DNA of 64,000 bases, from positions 1-64,000 of the forward strand of contig NZ_FTMS01000008.1 of the NCBI RefSeq assembly GCF_900156105.1. The letters are read 5' to 3'. The notes under the pieces were generated by a model. The model made no database searches and was not told the DNA's origin. It saw nothing but the letters and a program-made list of their open reading frames with translations. Shown here piece after piece: positions 16,258 through 24,670 of this stretch (position 1 is the stretch's first letter; each line of letters begins with the position of its first letter). The translations under genes were made by a program, and so were the position numbers. Source of the stretch: Alkalispirochaeta americana (GTDB lineage Bacteria > Spirochaetota > Spirochaetia > DSM-27196 > Alkalispirochaetaceae).

Positions 16258-18774
16258 TCATTGGGTTTCCTTCTCCAGAATCACCGGAAGATCGCCCAGA
16301 TCGTACCGTCCCCGACCTTCGGGAGAAATCAGAAAGAGTTCTTCCGTTTCGGGGTACGCCATCAGGAAAAGACGGTACCGGCCCGGGGCCAGGTGGGGTA
16401 TCTCAAATCTCCCCTGGCGGTTGGTAAAAAAGAGGTGGCGTTCTCCCGCCGAGGAGACCACTTCTCCCGCCTCCAGCTCCAGAGGAGTTCCCTGGATGTC
16501 CACCAGTCGTCCCACGGCGTATACCGTGGCCTCGCTTCCCACCACTACACGGTACCCCTGGCGGTATCCCGGAAAGAAGGCCGGATCCCGTTCTCCCACG
16601 GACAACCCCTCGGGCAACTCCGCTCCGTCTATCCTGATAGTGCTTCGTTTCCAGGAAGGCAGGTCAGGGACGACAGCTCGTCGCCCCTGGAGGACTGCCG
16701 ATACAGCACCTCCTCCGGGGCGCAACGCGATCGGATACTCTGCAACTTCCTCATGAGCTTCAAAGAGAACGAAACTCTCGCTAATGGGCCTGGTCACCGC
16801 TACCGACGAGCCTGCCCAGGCAAGGGCGGTAGAAAACTCGCTTTGCAGGGAGAGTTCCTGATCTGAATCTTCGCTGAACCGGGCCTTGGGCTGGGCCTGG
16901 AGGCTGCCCTGAAAGGTATCGTAGCGGAGGCTCCCCCCCAGAGAGTGGACCTCTCCCGGAGCATTACCGCTTCGTTCATAGTCGGCCCGCCAGTTTATCG
17001 CGTCGAAGGCCCGGTCGGGGACGTTTGACACCTGGAGAGCTGACCGGTCCCTGGCTAGATCGTAGCTGGAGGAGATGGCCCTGCGCTGATCGGGAGAACC
17101 CAGGCGAATAAAGATGCTTCCCTGCCATCGAACCCCCTGATCGGAGACGGAAGGAGCAATCTGGCCGTTCAGGGAGTAGCCCCGGGAAGAGAACTGCGAA
17201 AAGGCCAGGCGAAGGGTTGTTTCCCGATCCCGGGGGAAATCGAAGGGTTGATCGTGAACTACCCCCAGGGAGAGGTGTATTCCCCGGGAGAAACGCTGCG
17301 TCAGAACAAGGCCGCCCCGAAGGCGCCCTCCCGATGCGACATCTGCCGAGACAGGGCGGTATTCCGACGATTCCAGGGAGAGAGACCCCTCCAGCGTGGG
17401 AAGATCTCGCCGCGAGAGCGACGCTATCAGGTGAGAAATCTCACCGGCTGCACCTCTTTCACCATCGGCAGCGGCGAAAAGACCGCCTTCCAGGCGGGTT
17501 ATTCCCCAGGAAGAAGCCACCAGACTGTGGAATCCCAGGGAGAGAGCATCCTCTGCCGCCTGCAGCGATCCACCAGCGGTCCAATCGGGGGTCATTCCCC
17601 GCTGGTGAAACCCGCTGATGAAGGGCCCCTGATGCTCAAAGTTCTCCCGCAAAACCCCCAGGACCCAGGAATACTCGTGGCGCCCCGAACGGAGGAGGTG
17701 TGGCGAGAACGGGATGACCTCCTGCATGAGCAGAGTCGGGGGGGCATCCCCCCGGGAAGCCTGCTCGACCCGAACCTCGTTCACGCCCCGTCCCAGCGGA
17801 ATGTCAGACACCCGATACGGCCCCGGGGCAACCCGGACCCGGCGGTAGAGACGATCATTTATCACGATATCCACGGGAGCATCGGAAGGAGCAATAAAAC
17901 GCAGATCAGCCGATCGATACAGGGGGTCATCGGGACCAATATCGTCATGACGAGTGAGCGAGATCCCCGCCACCTCGGGAGCATGAAAGAGGCGACCCGT
18001 CCGGTAGCGAACAATTCCCGCCTCGGCACGGGCTTTCCAGGGCAGATAATCCCGGACAACCCGGGTATAACGAAGCGTCACGGGATCGTCCTTGCGCCGC
18101 TCACCTTCCGAGTCCTTGCGGAAGGGCTCCGACGAAAACCCCAGGGACGATTCCCAGACCCACCCCTGGTAGTTGAAAACAGGCTCAAGGGAAAGAAGAA
18201 GATCTCCGGGCTGATTCCCGGAGGAGAGATTGCCCCGGGCAATCAGGTTTGTGTAGCCCGAGAAGGGGATCGGCTCAAGAAACGGACCATCGGCGGGTTG
18301 CCGGGACTCATCCAGGCGCTGCTCCCGCAGGACCCGCGGATCCAGGGAGAGTTCCAGCAGGAGTCGCTCGGGACGGTACGTGAGGTAAACCCCCGCCGGA
18401 GAGAGCCTTTCCAGCGGGATCAGAGTTTCTCCTCCGGCAGTTTCTGTCCGAACAAGCCGCAAAAGTTCATCCTGGTCCGAGGTGTTCAGGAGAGGTTCGA
18501 TCATCGTGGCCAGTGATATTCCTCCCACCAGGACCTGTTCATCGTCAAGACGGGCCTGGACCTCACCCAGAAAATGGCCGCTGCGAAAAACGGGTAGAAC
18601 AAGATCCTGGGACGGTGTTTTTCCGAAGACCGTCGCAAAGAGGTCCTCTGTGGAGTCTGCCTGCAAGGATACTCCCGAGGCGGCCAGAAGCAGTACCACC
18701 GTTACCAAAGGCCTCCTGATCAGATGCGCCCTGATCATCCGACGCCTTCGGGCCAGGGACCGTCCCATGATCAC
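16258..18774 (-). CDS. Chaperone-usher outer-membrane usher protein
   Basis: The 838-residue protein has a signal peptide (LVTVVLLLAASGVSLQAD) and the features of PapC/Csu-type ushers. There is an N-terminal periplasmic domain, then a long beta-barrel with alternating aromatic strands. A C-terminal domain contains GRYRLFLMAYPETEELFLISPEG. It would translocate pilin-chaperone complexes across the outer membrane. Motifs such as PVDIVINDRLYRRVRVAPGPYRVSDIPL match usher plug and middle regions. It overlaps the chaperone stop by 4 nt (ATGA). Confidence 0.86.
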   Translation of the reverse strand: MIMGRSLARRRRMIRAHLIRRPLVTVVLLLAASGVSLQADSTEDLFATVFGKTPSQDLVLPVFRSGHFLGEVQARLDDEQVLVGGISLATMIEPLLNTSDQDELLRLVRTETAGGETLIPLERLSPAGVYLTYRPERLLLELSLDPRVLREQRLDESRQPADGPFLEPIPFSGYTNLIARGNLSSGNQPGDLLLSLEPVFNYQGWVWESSLGFSSEPFRKDSEGERRKDDPVTLRYTRVVRDYLPWKARAEAGIVRYRTGRLFHAPEVAGISLTRHDDIGPDDPLYRSADLRFIAPSDAPVDIVINDRLYRRVRVAPGPYRVSDIPLGRGVNEVRVEQASRGDAPPTLLMQEVIPFSPHLLRSGRHEYSWVLGVLRENFEHQGPFISGFHQRGMTPDWTAGGSLQAAEDALSLGFHSLVASSWGITRLEGGLFAAADGERGAAGEISHLIASLSRRDLPTLEGSLSLESSEYRPVSADVASGGRLRGGLVLTQRFSRGIHLSLGVVHDQPFDFPRDRETTLRLAFSQFSSRGYSLNGQIAPSVSDQGVRWQGSIFIRLGSPDQRRAISSSYDLARDRSALQVSNVPDRAFDAINWRADYERSGNAPGEVHSLGGSLRYDTFQGSLQAQPKARFSEDSDQELSLQSEFSTALAWAGSSVAVTRPISESFVLFEAHEEVAEYPIALRPGGGAVSAVLQGRRAVVPDLPSWKRSTIRIDGAELPEGLSVGERDPAFFPGYRQGYRVVVGSEATVYAVGRLVDIQGTPLELEAGEVVSSAGERHLFFTNRQGRFEIPHLAPGRYRLFLMAYPETEELFLISPEGRGRYDLGDLPVILEKETQ

Positions 18775-19496
18775 TCGAAGAGAAAGGACACGTCCCGGGG
18801 TTCAAAGGGAAACTGATCCCGGGGAACACGAACCAGCCGCGAAGCACCAGGAAGAAGATTGACGCCCTGAAAGGCGGGAAGGTCTTCGATCCGCAGGGTT
18901 TCTTCACGTCCTGCTGCCCCGGTGACTATCACGGAGCCCCTGGAAAAGAGTTGGTGCCGGGTTCCTTCGTTTTTCAGGAGAAGCTCCGTCCCTTCTTCGG
19001 GGTCTTTTGACAGGCTCACCACCCGGACCTCCGGAGCTGTTCCGGGAGGACGGACGTAGAGAGAGGCCCGGTAACGGAGCATGAACTGCACCCCCGACCC
19101 TTCCTGAGCGTCCCTTCCCAACCTCACCGGAAGCTGTTCCGCCACCAGGCGAAAGGCCTGCTCCTGTCCGGGTGCGGCCTCCCCGATCCAGCGAACACGC
19201 ACCGTCTGGGAGATGCCCGGCCTGAGGATAATTTGCGAAGGAAAGACTTGAAAGAGGTGCGAGGCGTCGTCGTTAAACTCCGTGCCCCTCTGATCGATAC
19301 GGCGGGTGGAGACTCGCAGTTCGATCGCGGCAGCCTCGCTTCCTGAATTGGTCAGCTCGAAGGAGGTTGCCGGAGTACCTGCGGTGAGATCGATCACCGC
19401 CGACATGGGAACCAGTTGAAAGGCCTGGAGCCCGGAAACCATGCATAGGGAGAAAAGGAACACCGAGCACAGGGACAAGCCGTCACGAACGCGCAT
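18771..19496 (-). CDS. Periplasmic pilus chaperone, PapD-like
   Basis: The 241-residue protein starts with a signal peptide and shows the two-domain PapD fold signature: FQLVPMSAVIDLTAGTPATSFELTNSG at the N-terminus, the FQVFPSQIILRPGISQTVRVRW G1-strand region, and RLVAEQLPV. It would bind pilin subunits by donor-strand complementation and deliver them to the usher. GGAGG precedes its ATG. An intrinsic terminator separates it from the pilin gene, so it probably receives only part of the pilin transcription. Confidence 0.9.
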   Translation of the reverse strand: MRVRDGLSLCSVFLFSLCMVSGLQAFQLVPMSAVIDLTAGTPATSFELTNSGSEAAAIELRVSTRRIDQRGTEFNDDASHLFQVFPSQIILRPGISQTVRVRWIGEAAPGQEQAFRLVAEQLPVRLGRDAQEGSGVQFMLRYRASLYVRPPGTAPEVRVVSLSKDPEEGTELLLKNEGTRHQLFSRGSVIVTGAAGREETLRIEDLPAFQGVNLLPGASRLVRVPRDQFPFEPRDVSFLFE

Positions 19497-19538
19497 AATC
19501 AGCCTCCAGGAGGATGGGGGCCCTGCCGGGCGTACTAT

Positions 19539-19574
19539 AAAAAACGCCCGGCAGGATACCGCCAGGCGTTTTTT
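19539..19574 (-). terminator. Hairpin terminator between pilin and chaperone genes
   Basis: On the coding strand AACGCCTGGC and GCCGGGCGTT form a stem around an 8-nt loop, flanked by A6 and T6, so it can act in both directions. Partial read-through would give a high pilin to chaperone/usher ratio. Confidence 0.85.
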
Positions 19575-19596
19575 GCTCTTCCGAATCAGGGGCTTG

Positions 19597-20052
19597 TCAA
19601 CTATTTGACTCGATGGTGAAGGTCACCGTATCCGTGTACGTGCCTGCCTGAAGGGTTCCGGCGCTGTCGTAGGTGATACCCACGGTTCGGGTCACGTGAT
19701 TTGCAAAGCCTCCCGTCGAGACCTGGCCACCCTCGGGAAAGGCAGTCCCTCCGTAATACAGGATGTAGTCATGGGTGTGGTCTCCGTTGCTGAAGGCGAA
19801 ATTGTTGACCGAGGAGACGCTCACTGTGTAGCTCTCGTTACTCACCTCGACAACCTCGGCCACCGTCACGGGGGAACCCTGGGCGATGTTCAGAAGCAGG
19901 TTTGTTGCGTTCGCTGTGGGGGTAACCTCAATGTTTACGTAGGGTCCAACCACCCCACTCAGAAAGAGAGACGCGCTGTCTGTTGTCTGTGCCGAGAGTG
20001 CTCCGGCTGTAAGGAGAATGGCCCCTGCCAATGCGATGAGTCGTTTCTTCAT
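19597..20052 (-). CDS. Major pilin subunit, spore-coat-U-like
   Basis: The 151-residue protein has a signal peptide (MKKRLIALAGAILLTAGALSAQ) and ends with AGTYTDTVTFTIESNS, the typical end of SCPU/archaic pilins. The mature protein is rich in Thr, Ser, Asn and Val and has no cysteine. As the first gene of the pilus operon with its own strong promoter, it should be the main shaft subunit. A GAGGT ribosome site precedes the ATG. Confidence 0.85.
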   Translation of the reverse strand: MKKRLIALAGAILLTAGALSAQTTDSASLFLSGVVGPYVNIEVTPTANATNLLLNIAQGSPVTVAEVVEVSNESYTVSVSSVNNFAFSNGDHTHDYILYYGGTAFPEGGQVSTGGFANHVTRTVGITYDSAGTLQAGTYTDTVTFTIESNS

Positions 20053-20079
20053 AGTCTTTTACCTCACTTGTTTTACTTG

Positions 20080-20105
20080 TTCTGCGGTTTTCCGCAGAAT
20101 TTTTT
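20080..20105 (+). terminator. Stem-loop in the pilin 5' UTR, terminator-like on the opposite strand
   Basis: TTCTGCGG, loop TTTT, CCGCAGAA form a perfect 8-bp stem followed by T6 on the + strand. On the pilin mRNA the same stem lies within the first 30 nt, where 5' stem-loops stabilise mRNAs. On the + strand it looks like an intrinsic terminator that would stop antisense transcription. Confidence 0.7.
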
Positions 20106-20114
20106 ACTTTCTTC

Positions 20115-20143
20115 AATATAGGCCCTTCCTGATAGACCGTCAA
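20115..20143 (-). promoter_or_regulatory. Strong promoter of the pilus operon
   Basis: Leftward, TTGACG (20143-20138) and TATATT (20120-20115) are separated by exactly 17 bp, close to the sigma70 consensus. Transcription should start near 20108. Confidence 0.85.
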
Positions 20144-20149
20144 TATTAT

Positions 20150-20171
20150 CTGAGTAATTCCTGAGTAATTT
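20150..20171 (-). repeat. 11-bp direct repeat upstream of the pilus promoter
   Basis: CTGAGTAATTC and CTGAGTAATTT follow each other directly (10 of 11 bases identical), starting 7 bp upstream of the -35 element. One repeat per helical turn beside a promoter suggests a regulator-binding site. Confidence 0.6.
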
Positions 20172-20191
20172 TCCTCCGAAAAACCTGGATC

Positions 20192-20887
20192 CTAGATCGC
20201 GCGGAGAAACTCCCCCGCTTCACGGGCGATCTCGGGAGGGATTCCGTGGTCGCCGGAAAAGCTCCGCCACTTCAGCGAACACCCGGTTTTCTGAAGAATA
20301 TCCCGCAGGGCTCGGCCCTCGGACTCAGGCAGAATTCTGTCCTGATCCCCGTGGGACTGAAAGACCGCAGCCCCCTTCGACAATGTTCCCGTATCCGCCC
20401 GGGAGAGAAGGTCCTCCCACCAGCTGCGGGCAATAAGAGCCCCCGAAAAGAGAATTGCTCCGGCGGGCATGGGACTATCTCCGCTCATGGCCTGTCGCAA
20501 AAGCTCGGCTGCCACCATGGCACCCTGGCTGAAACCCACCAGGACCAGCCCGGACCAATCGAGCCCAGCCTCATCCACGGCGGTTCTCACCACCTGAGCT
20601 GCTTCCAGCAACCCTGGAGGCTCGAGGTCGCGCAAACTCTGGAAATAGGTTCCCGTGAGAGCGTCTTGCTGCTCCCGGGTGTCCCGGGGAAACCAGGCGT
20701 TTCCCCAGACCGTTCCATTGACTTCCAGTGGAACCGGAGCCCTAGGGGCGATCCACTGGAGGTGCGGCCCCAGGACGGACCTCAGGGGAAGCAAATCCTC
20801 TGGGCCTGCACCAAATCCGTGGAGCAGACACCCGGCGGTCACAGTCTGGCCTGTTGTGCTCTGTCCTGCTGCATTCTGTATCGTCAT
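20192..20887 (-). CDS. Serine esterase / phospholipase-carboxylesterase family
   Basis: The 231-residue protein is an alpha/beta hydrolase. The nucleophile elbow is GFSQGAM, the acid is the Asp in HGDQDRILP and the His is in SGDHGIPPEI. LLHGFGAGPEDLLPL forms the oxyanion region. It would hydrolyse small esters in the cytosol; the natural substrate is unknown. Two ATGs exist; the second (20887) has GGAG 6 nt upstream and was chosen. It begins just after the MoCF-domain gene and is probably cotranscribed with it. Confidence 0.88.
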   Translation of the reverse strand: MTIQNAAGQSTTGQTVTAGCLLHGFGAGPEDLLPLRSVLGPHLQWIAPRAPVPLEVNGTVWGNAWFPRDTREQQDALTGTYFQSLRDLEPPGLLEAAQVVRTAVDEAGLDWSGLVLVGFSQGAMVAAELLRQAMSGDSPMPAGAILFSGALIARSWWEDLLSRADTGTLSKGAAVFQSHGDQDRILPESEGRALRDILQKTGCSLKWRSFSGDHGIPPEIAREAGEFLRAI

Positions 20888-20896
20888 AGCCATCTC

Positions 20897-21667
20897 CTAT
20901 ATACCGTCAGCTAAACCGTCAACCATGATCTCTCCGACACTCCCCCCCGTTCGGACAAGCCATCCCTGCTGTTGCATCCAGCAGGCGATCTCCCGGGCTT
21001 CCTTGAGAACATCATCCCGGAGGAGTCCCCGGAGGACCAGCCGAACCCGATAATCCTGATTCTCTGCCACGGGATAGCTCCCTATGGTAACAGCCGGGCA
21101 GTGACTCTGTCGGGCCGCAAGCCACCGGGCAAAGAGGCTCTCGTCGGCCCGGAGAAAGATCTCTGCCGTCCACAGCCGGTCTCGAGGTGGCAGAAGCGCC
21201 AGCAGACGCTCGATCTTGTCCTCCAGAGCCCGGGGCAGACCGGGAAGAACAAAGAGATTGCCCCGCCGGATAAGCGGCCACCACCCTTGATCGCAGCCGA
21301 GCACTTCCGATCCCTGGGGAAGCAGGGCCATTTTTGCCACGGTGGGAGAAAAGCGATCCTGATAGCGCTCTTTCAGAAAGGCCGTCATCACAGGGTCCTC
21401 CTCCAGAGGAACCGAGAACGCAACGGCAAGGGCCTCCAGTGTTATGTCATCGTGGGTGGGCCCCACACCTCCTGCCGTTATCAGGTACTCCGAACGGGCC
21501 CAGAGATCGCGCACGGCCCCGGCGATCGCGGCGATCGTGTCAGGAACAATGCGTACTTCCCGGACCTCGTAGCCGATCCTGCCAAACCCGGATAGAAGAG
21601 GGTACAGGTTGCGTTCCTGTACTTCGGCCGAGAGGATTTCATCGCCGATAAGAACAATAGATACCAT
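20897..21667 (-). CDS. MoCF-domain protein related to the CinA N-terminal domain
   Basis: The 256-residue protein begins MVSIVLIGDEIL and contains ITAGGVGPTHDDITLEALA, the signature of the molybdopterin-binding-like domain in CinA. The C-terminal nicotinamide deamidase domain of CinA is absent, so it is the short form. In CinA relatives this domain has ADP-ribose pyrophosphatase activity; here the substrate is not known. No ribosome site is seen; TATACT ends 8 nt before the ATG, so a leaderless transcript is likely. Confidence 0.85.
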   Translation of the reverse strand: MVSIVLIGDEILSAEVQERNLYPLLSGFGRIGYEVREVRIVPDTIAAIAGAVRDLWARSEYLITAGGVGPTHDDITLEALAVAFSVPLEEDPVMTAFLKERYQDRFSPTVAKMALLPQGSEVLGCDQGWWPLIRRGNLFVLPGLPRALEDKIERLLALLPPRDRLWTAEIFLRADESLFARWLAARQSHCPAVTIGSYPVAENQDYRVRLVLRGLLRDDVLKEAREIACWMQQQGWLVRTGGSVGEIMVDGLADGI

Positions 21668-21675
21668 GAAAAGCC

Positions 21676-21705
21676 AGTATAGGACAGGAGAGCTTCAGGG
21701 AACAA
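21676..21705 (-). promoter_or_regulatory. Promoter of the MoCF-domain gene, leaderless type
   Basis: Leftward TTGTTC (21705-21700), 18 bp, TATACT (21681-21676), then 8 nt to the ATG. It is back to back with the TPR gene promoter starting at 21708. Confidence 0.6.
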
Positions 21706-21707
21706 GA

Positions 21708-21736
21708 TTGACGATTTTTCCCTGGCTCCGTACATT
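21708..21736 (+). promoter_or_regulatory. Promoter of the TPR gene, leaderless type
   Basis: TTGACG (21708-21713), exactly 17 bp, TACATT (21731-21736), then 6 nt to the ATG at 21743. This is the clearest leaderless promoter in the window; no ribosome site could fit. Confidence 0.8.
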
Positions 21737-21742
21737 CATTTC

Positions 21743-22318
21743 ATGGATCTGAAGAATCTGATCGAAGAATCGGAATCGCTCATTCGGTCGGGGGAGTACG
21801 GGGAAGCCATAGAGACCCTCACCGAGGTGCTGGCCGAAGAGCCCGACAGCCTGCCGGCGCTCCTTGCCCTGGGCATTGCCTATACCGAGAGCGGAGCCAA
21901 CGAGAAAGCTCTCAGGACGCTCCAGTTCTACCTGACCCGCGATCAGGAAAGCGATCTTGCCTGGGAGGCCCTGGGATGCACCTTTCTCAGACTGAACCGG
22001 AACCGCGATGCCGAAGAGGCTCTTCTGAGGGCGCGGGAGCTGAACCCCCAGAACGCCACGGTCCTGCGTAACCTGAGCGTTCTCATGAGCAAGACCAACC
22101 GGGGTCATGAGGCCTACCGACTTTTGAAGCAAGCCTACGAGATCGATAACGAGGACTATCTCACCATGTACGCCATGGCCTGCGCTTACCGTCAGCTGGG
22201 CCGCTTTGACAAGGCCGTGGCTCTTTTTGAAACCCTCCGGGCGATTCCCTCTCTTCCGGGGGAGCTCCGGGAGGATTCCGCCCTGCAGCACCTTGAGCTC
22301 TCCCTGGGCTGGGGATAG
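21743..22318 (+). CDS. TPR-repeat protein
   Basis: The 191-residue protein is built of about four to five tetratricopeptide repeats (for example EYGEAIETLTEVLAEEPDSLPALLALGIAYTESG and RDAEEALLRARELNPQNATVLRNLSVLMS). There is no signal peptide, so it is a cytosolic scaffold for protein-protein contacts. Its partner is not indicated by the neighbours. It starts on a leaderless transcript from a near-consensus promoter and is divergent from the MoCF gene. Confidence 0.88.
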   Translation: MDLKNLIEESESLIRSGEYGEAIETLTEVLAEEPDSLPALLALGIAYTESGANEKALRTLQFYLTRDQESDLAWEALGCTFLRLNRNRDAEEALLRARELNPQNATVLRNLSVLMSKTNRGHEAYRLLKQAYEIDNEDYLTMYAMACAYRQLGRFDKAVALFETLRAIPSLPGELREDSALQHLELSLGWG

Positions 22319-22459
22319 ACCCAAGCCAACTCCCCGATCCGGCTCCCGATCCGGCCTGGCACCTGCTCCCCAAGGGGGCCTCGGCGGCAACAACTCGATA
22401 TCTCTATATCGGGAAGTGCAAAAAGTGGAAAAACGGGCTCCGACCGGATACATTGTAGT

Positions 22460-24670
22460 ATGGAGGGCCGGCCATTGAAAAAAACACGCGTTTCCAGCGG
22501 TGTCTTCTGGATAGAGATACCCGAGCATGATCTTCGCATCCTCTGCGGATGCCCTGCTGATACTGTGAAGCACCTGATGCAACGCGGCTTCATCAACACC
22601 CTGGAAGAAGGCGGAATTTCCTATGAATCAGGCCCAAACGCGATTCTTCTCTCCGATGTGAGCGTACAAAACGGGGAGTTTGCCAACCTTTCGGAGTTCC
22701 CCGTATTGCAGATGCTCTACCGCCAGGGAATGATCATCCAGGGGCACCCCAATAACACGGGGCAAAAACCGCTGATCCTGGGCACGGCCGAGCAGGTCGC
22801 GGCCCAGCGAGAGTATATCTACCGGGGAAATTACGGTCTTGTATCGGAAGACGAGATGATCGCTGCAGGGCTTGATGCCAACACCGCCGCCGAGTATATG
22901 CGTATCAAGAAGCTCTTCGCCTTCGGGACGATCAAAAGCCCCGAGGAACTGATCGACTTTCGCGTCATCCGAAACGAGCCCACAACGATCGTGGAGGGGG
23001 TGGAAATAGAGCGGGTGAACACGAATTCCTACCGGGTCTCCTGCAACGGAGAATCTCTGGAGGTTTCACTAAACCTGGGGCGGTCGGATCAGTACACACC
23101 ACCCTACCTTCTTAGCCCCCACAAGATAAAGCCGGCTTATTTTTCTGTGGTCCATACCGGTGAGGGCGACGGATGGGATCCCAGCCGCCCCTGCATGGCC
23201 AGCATCATCACCTTCCAAAGGCAAATCTACCTGATTGATGCCGGCCCCGGGGTGTTGCACTCCCTGAACGCCCTGGGAATCAGCGTGAACGAGATTGCCG
23301 GTATATTTCATACTCACGCCCATGACGATCATTTTGCAGGGCTCACCTCGCTTGTCCGGGCGGATCACCGGTTGCGTTACTATGCAACGCCTCTGGTCCG
23401 TGCCTCGGTCACAAAAAAGCTGGCCGCCCTGATGTCCTTCCCGGAGGAGCAGTTCGGCGATTACTTCGAACCCTGCGACCTTCGGGAGGGCGAATGGAAC
23501 TCTATCGGGGGCCTTGAGGTCCGGCCGGTCTTCTCGCCCCACCCCGTGGAAACCACGGTCATGTTCTTTCGAGCCCTCTGGGAAGAGGGTTACCGCAGCT
23601 ACGCCCATTTTGCCGATATCTGCTCCATGAAACGGCTGGAGGCGTTCCTGGAAGGAGCATCACCCGAAGGAACCACCCTGGCCGAGCGTGTAAAGAGGGA
23701 ATACTTCACCCCGGTGAACGTGAAAAAACTGGATATTGGGGGCGGGCTCATCCATGGCGAGGCCGAAGACTTTCGGAATGACCTCTCGGAACGGCTCGTC
23801 CTGGCCCACAAAACGGGGCCCCTGACGGATCGGGAAAAAGAGATCGGCACCGATACATCCTTCGGGATGCAGGACATCCTGATTCCGGCCTCGGAGAACG
23901 CCGACGAACGGCGCATCAGAAAACACTTGCGCCATAATTTCCCCGGTGCCTGCGAACACGATCTGGCAATGCTTGCCAATTGCCCCGCCCGAACCTTGAG
24001 TATCGGATCCGTTCTCTACCGCAAGGAAAACCATCCCGAACAGGTCTATCTTCTGCTGGATGGGCTGGTCGAGATTCTTGGACCCGAGGACCAACCCAAC
24101 AATATTCTTACCCCGGGGTCCATGATCGGCGAGATCCACTGCCTCACCAACACCTGCCTGGAACAGACCTATCGCGCGGCCAGTTTCATCTACGTCCTGG
24201 AAATTCGTCCTGCCATGTACCTCCATGTGATCGAACAGAACAACCTCCGCCATTCCATACGGGATTATCTGGAACGAAAACAATTTCTCATGCGGACCGA
24301 TCTTCTGGGGGACCGCATATCGGGAGTCACATTGAATGAAATAGCCCGAACCATGAAAGAGGTCCATCTGTCGCGCGGCGAGGCAGCGAGCCTGGACCAG
24401 GCGATGCTTTTGGTGGCTGCGGGAGAACTCGAGGTTCGTTGCGGAGACCGTATCATCGACCGGGTCACGCCGGGTGGTCCGGCGGTCTCCTTTGCTTCTC
24501 CCTTGACCGATGAACATTCTCTGGAGTACGTTGCCGCCAGCGATGTGGTGGCCTACCGGATTCCCCGGGACATCATAGACGGCATCCCCATTGCGCGCTG
24601 GAAGCTGCTGGAGCGGTTCAACCGCCTGTGCAGGAACTGTTGCACCTTTTCTCAGGAGGATTCCCCGTGA
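22460..24670 (+). CDS. Putative cAMP/cGMP-regulated phosphodiesterase: MBL fold plus cNMP-binding domains
   Basis: The 736-residue protein has three recognisable parts. An N-terminal region of about 220 residues has no assigned domain. A metallo-beta-lactamase hydrolase domain follows with DAGPGVLHSL and the metal site HTHAHDDHFAGL. At least one C-terminal CRP-type nucleotide-binding domain covers about 510-630 (VLYRKENHPEQVYLLLDGLVEI), with a second degenerate one after it. It probably hydrolyses cyclic nucleotides or a related phosphoester under allosteric control. The ATG at 22460 is 5 nt after TACATT; a TTG at 22475 has a GGAGGG ribosome site and may be the true start. Confidence 0.82.
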   Translation: MEGRPLKKTRVSSGVFWIEIPEHDLRILCGCPADTVKHLMQRGFINTLEEGGISYESGPNAILLSDVSVQNGEFANLSEFPVLQMLYRQGMIIQGHPNNTGQKPLILGTAEQVAAQREYIYRGNYGLVSEDEMIAAGLDANTAAEYMRIKKLFAFGTIKSPEELIDFRVIRNEPTTIVEGVEIERVNTNSYRVSCNGESLEVSLNLGRSDQYTPPYLLSPHKIKPAYFSVVHTGEGDGWDPSRPCMASIITFQRQIYLIDAGPGVLHSLNALGISVNEIAGIFHTHAHDDHFAGLTSLVRADHRLRYYATPLVRASVTKKLAALMSFPEEQFGDYFEPCDLREGEWNSIGGLEVRPVFSPHPVETTVMFFRALWEEGYRSYAHFADICSMKRLEAFLEGASPEGTTLAERVKREYFTPVNVKKLDIGGGLIHGEAEDFRNDLSERLVLAHKTGPLTDREKEIGTDTSFGMQDILIPASENADERRIRKHLRHNFPGACEHDLAMLANCPARTLSIGSVLYRKENHPEQVYLLLDGLVEILGPEDQPNNILTPGSMIGEIHCLTNTCLEQTYRAASFIYVLEIRPAMYLHVIEQNNLRHSIRDYLERKQFLMRTDLLGDRISGVTLNEIARTMKEVHLSRGEAASLDQAMLLVAAGELEVRCGDRIIDRVTPGGPAVSFASPLTDEHSLEYVAASDVVAYRIPRDIIDGIPIARWKLLERFNRLCRNCCTFSQEDSP

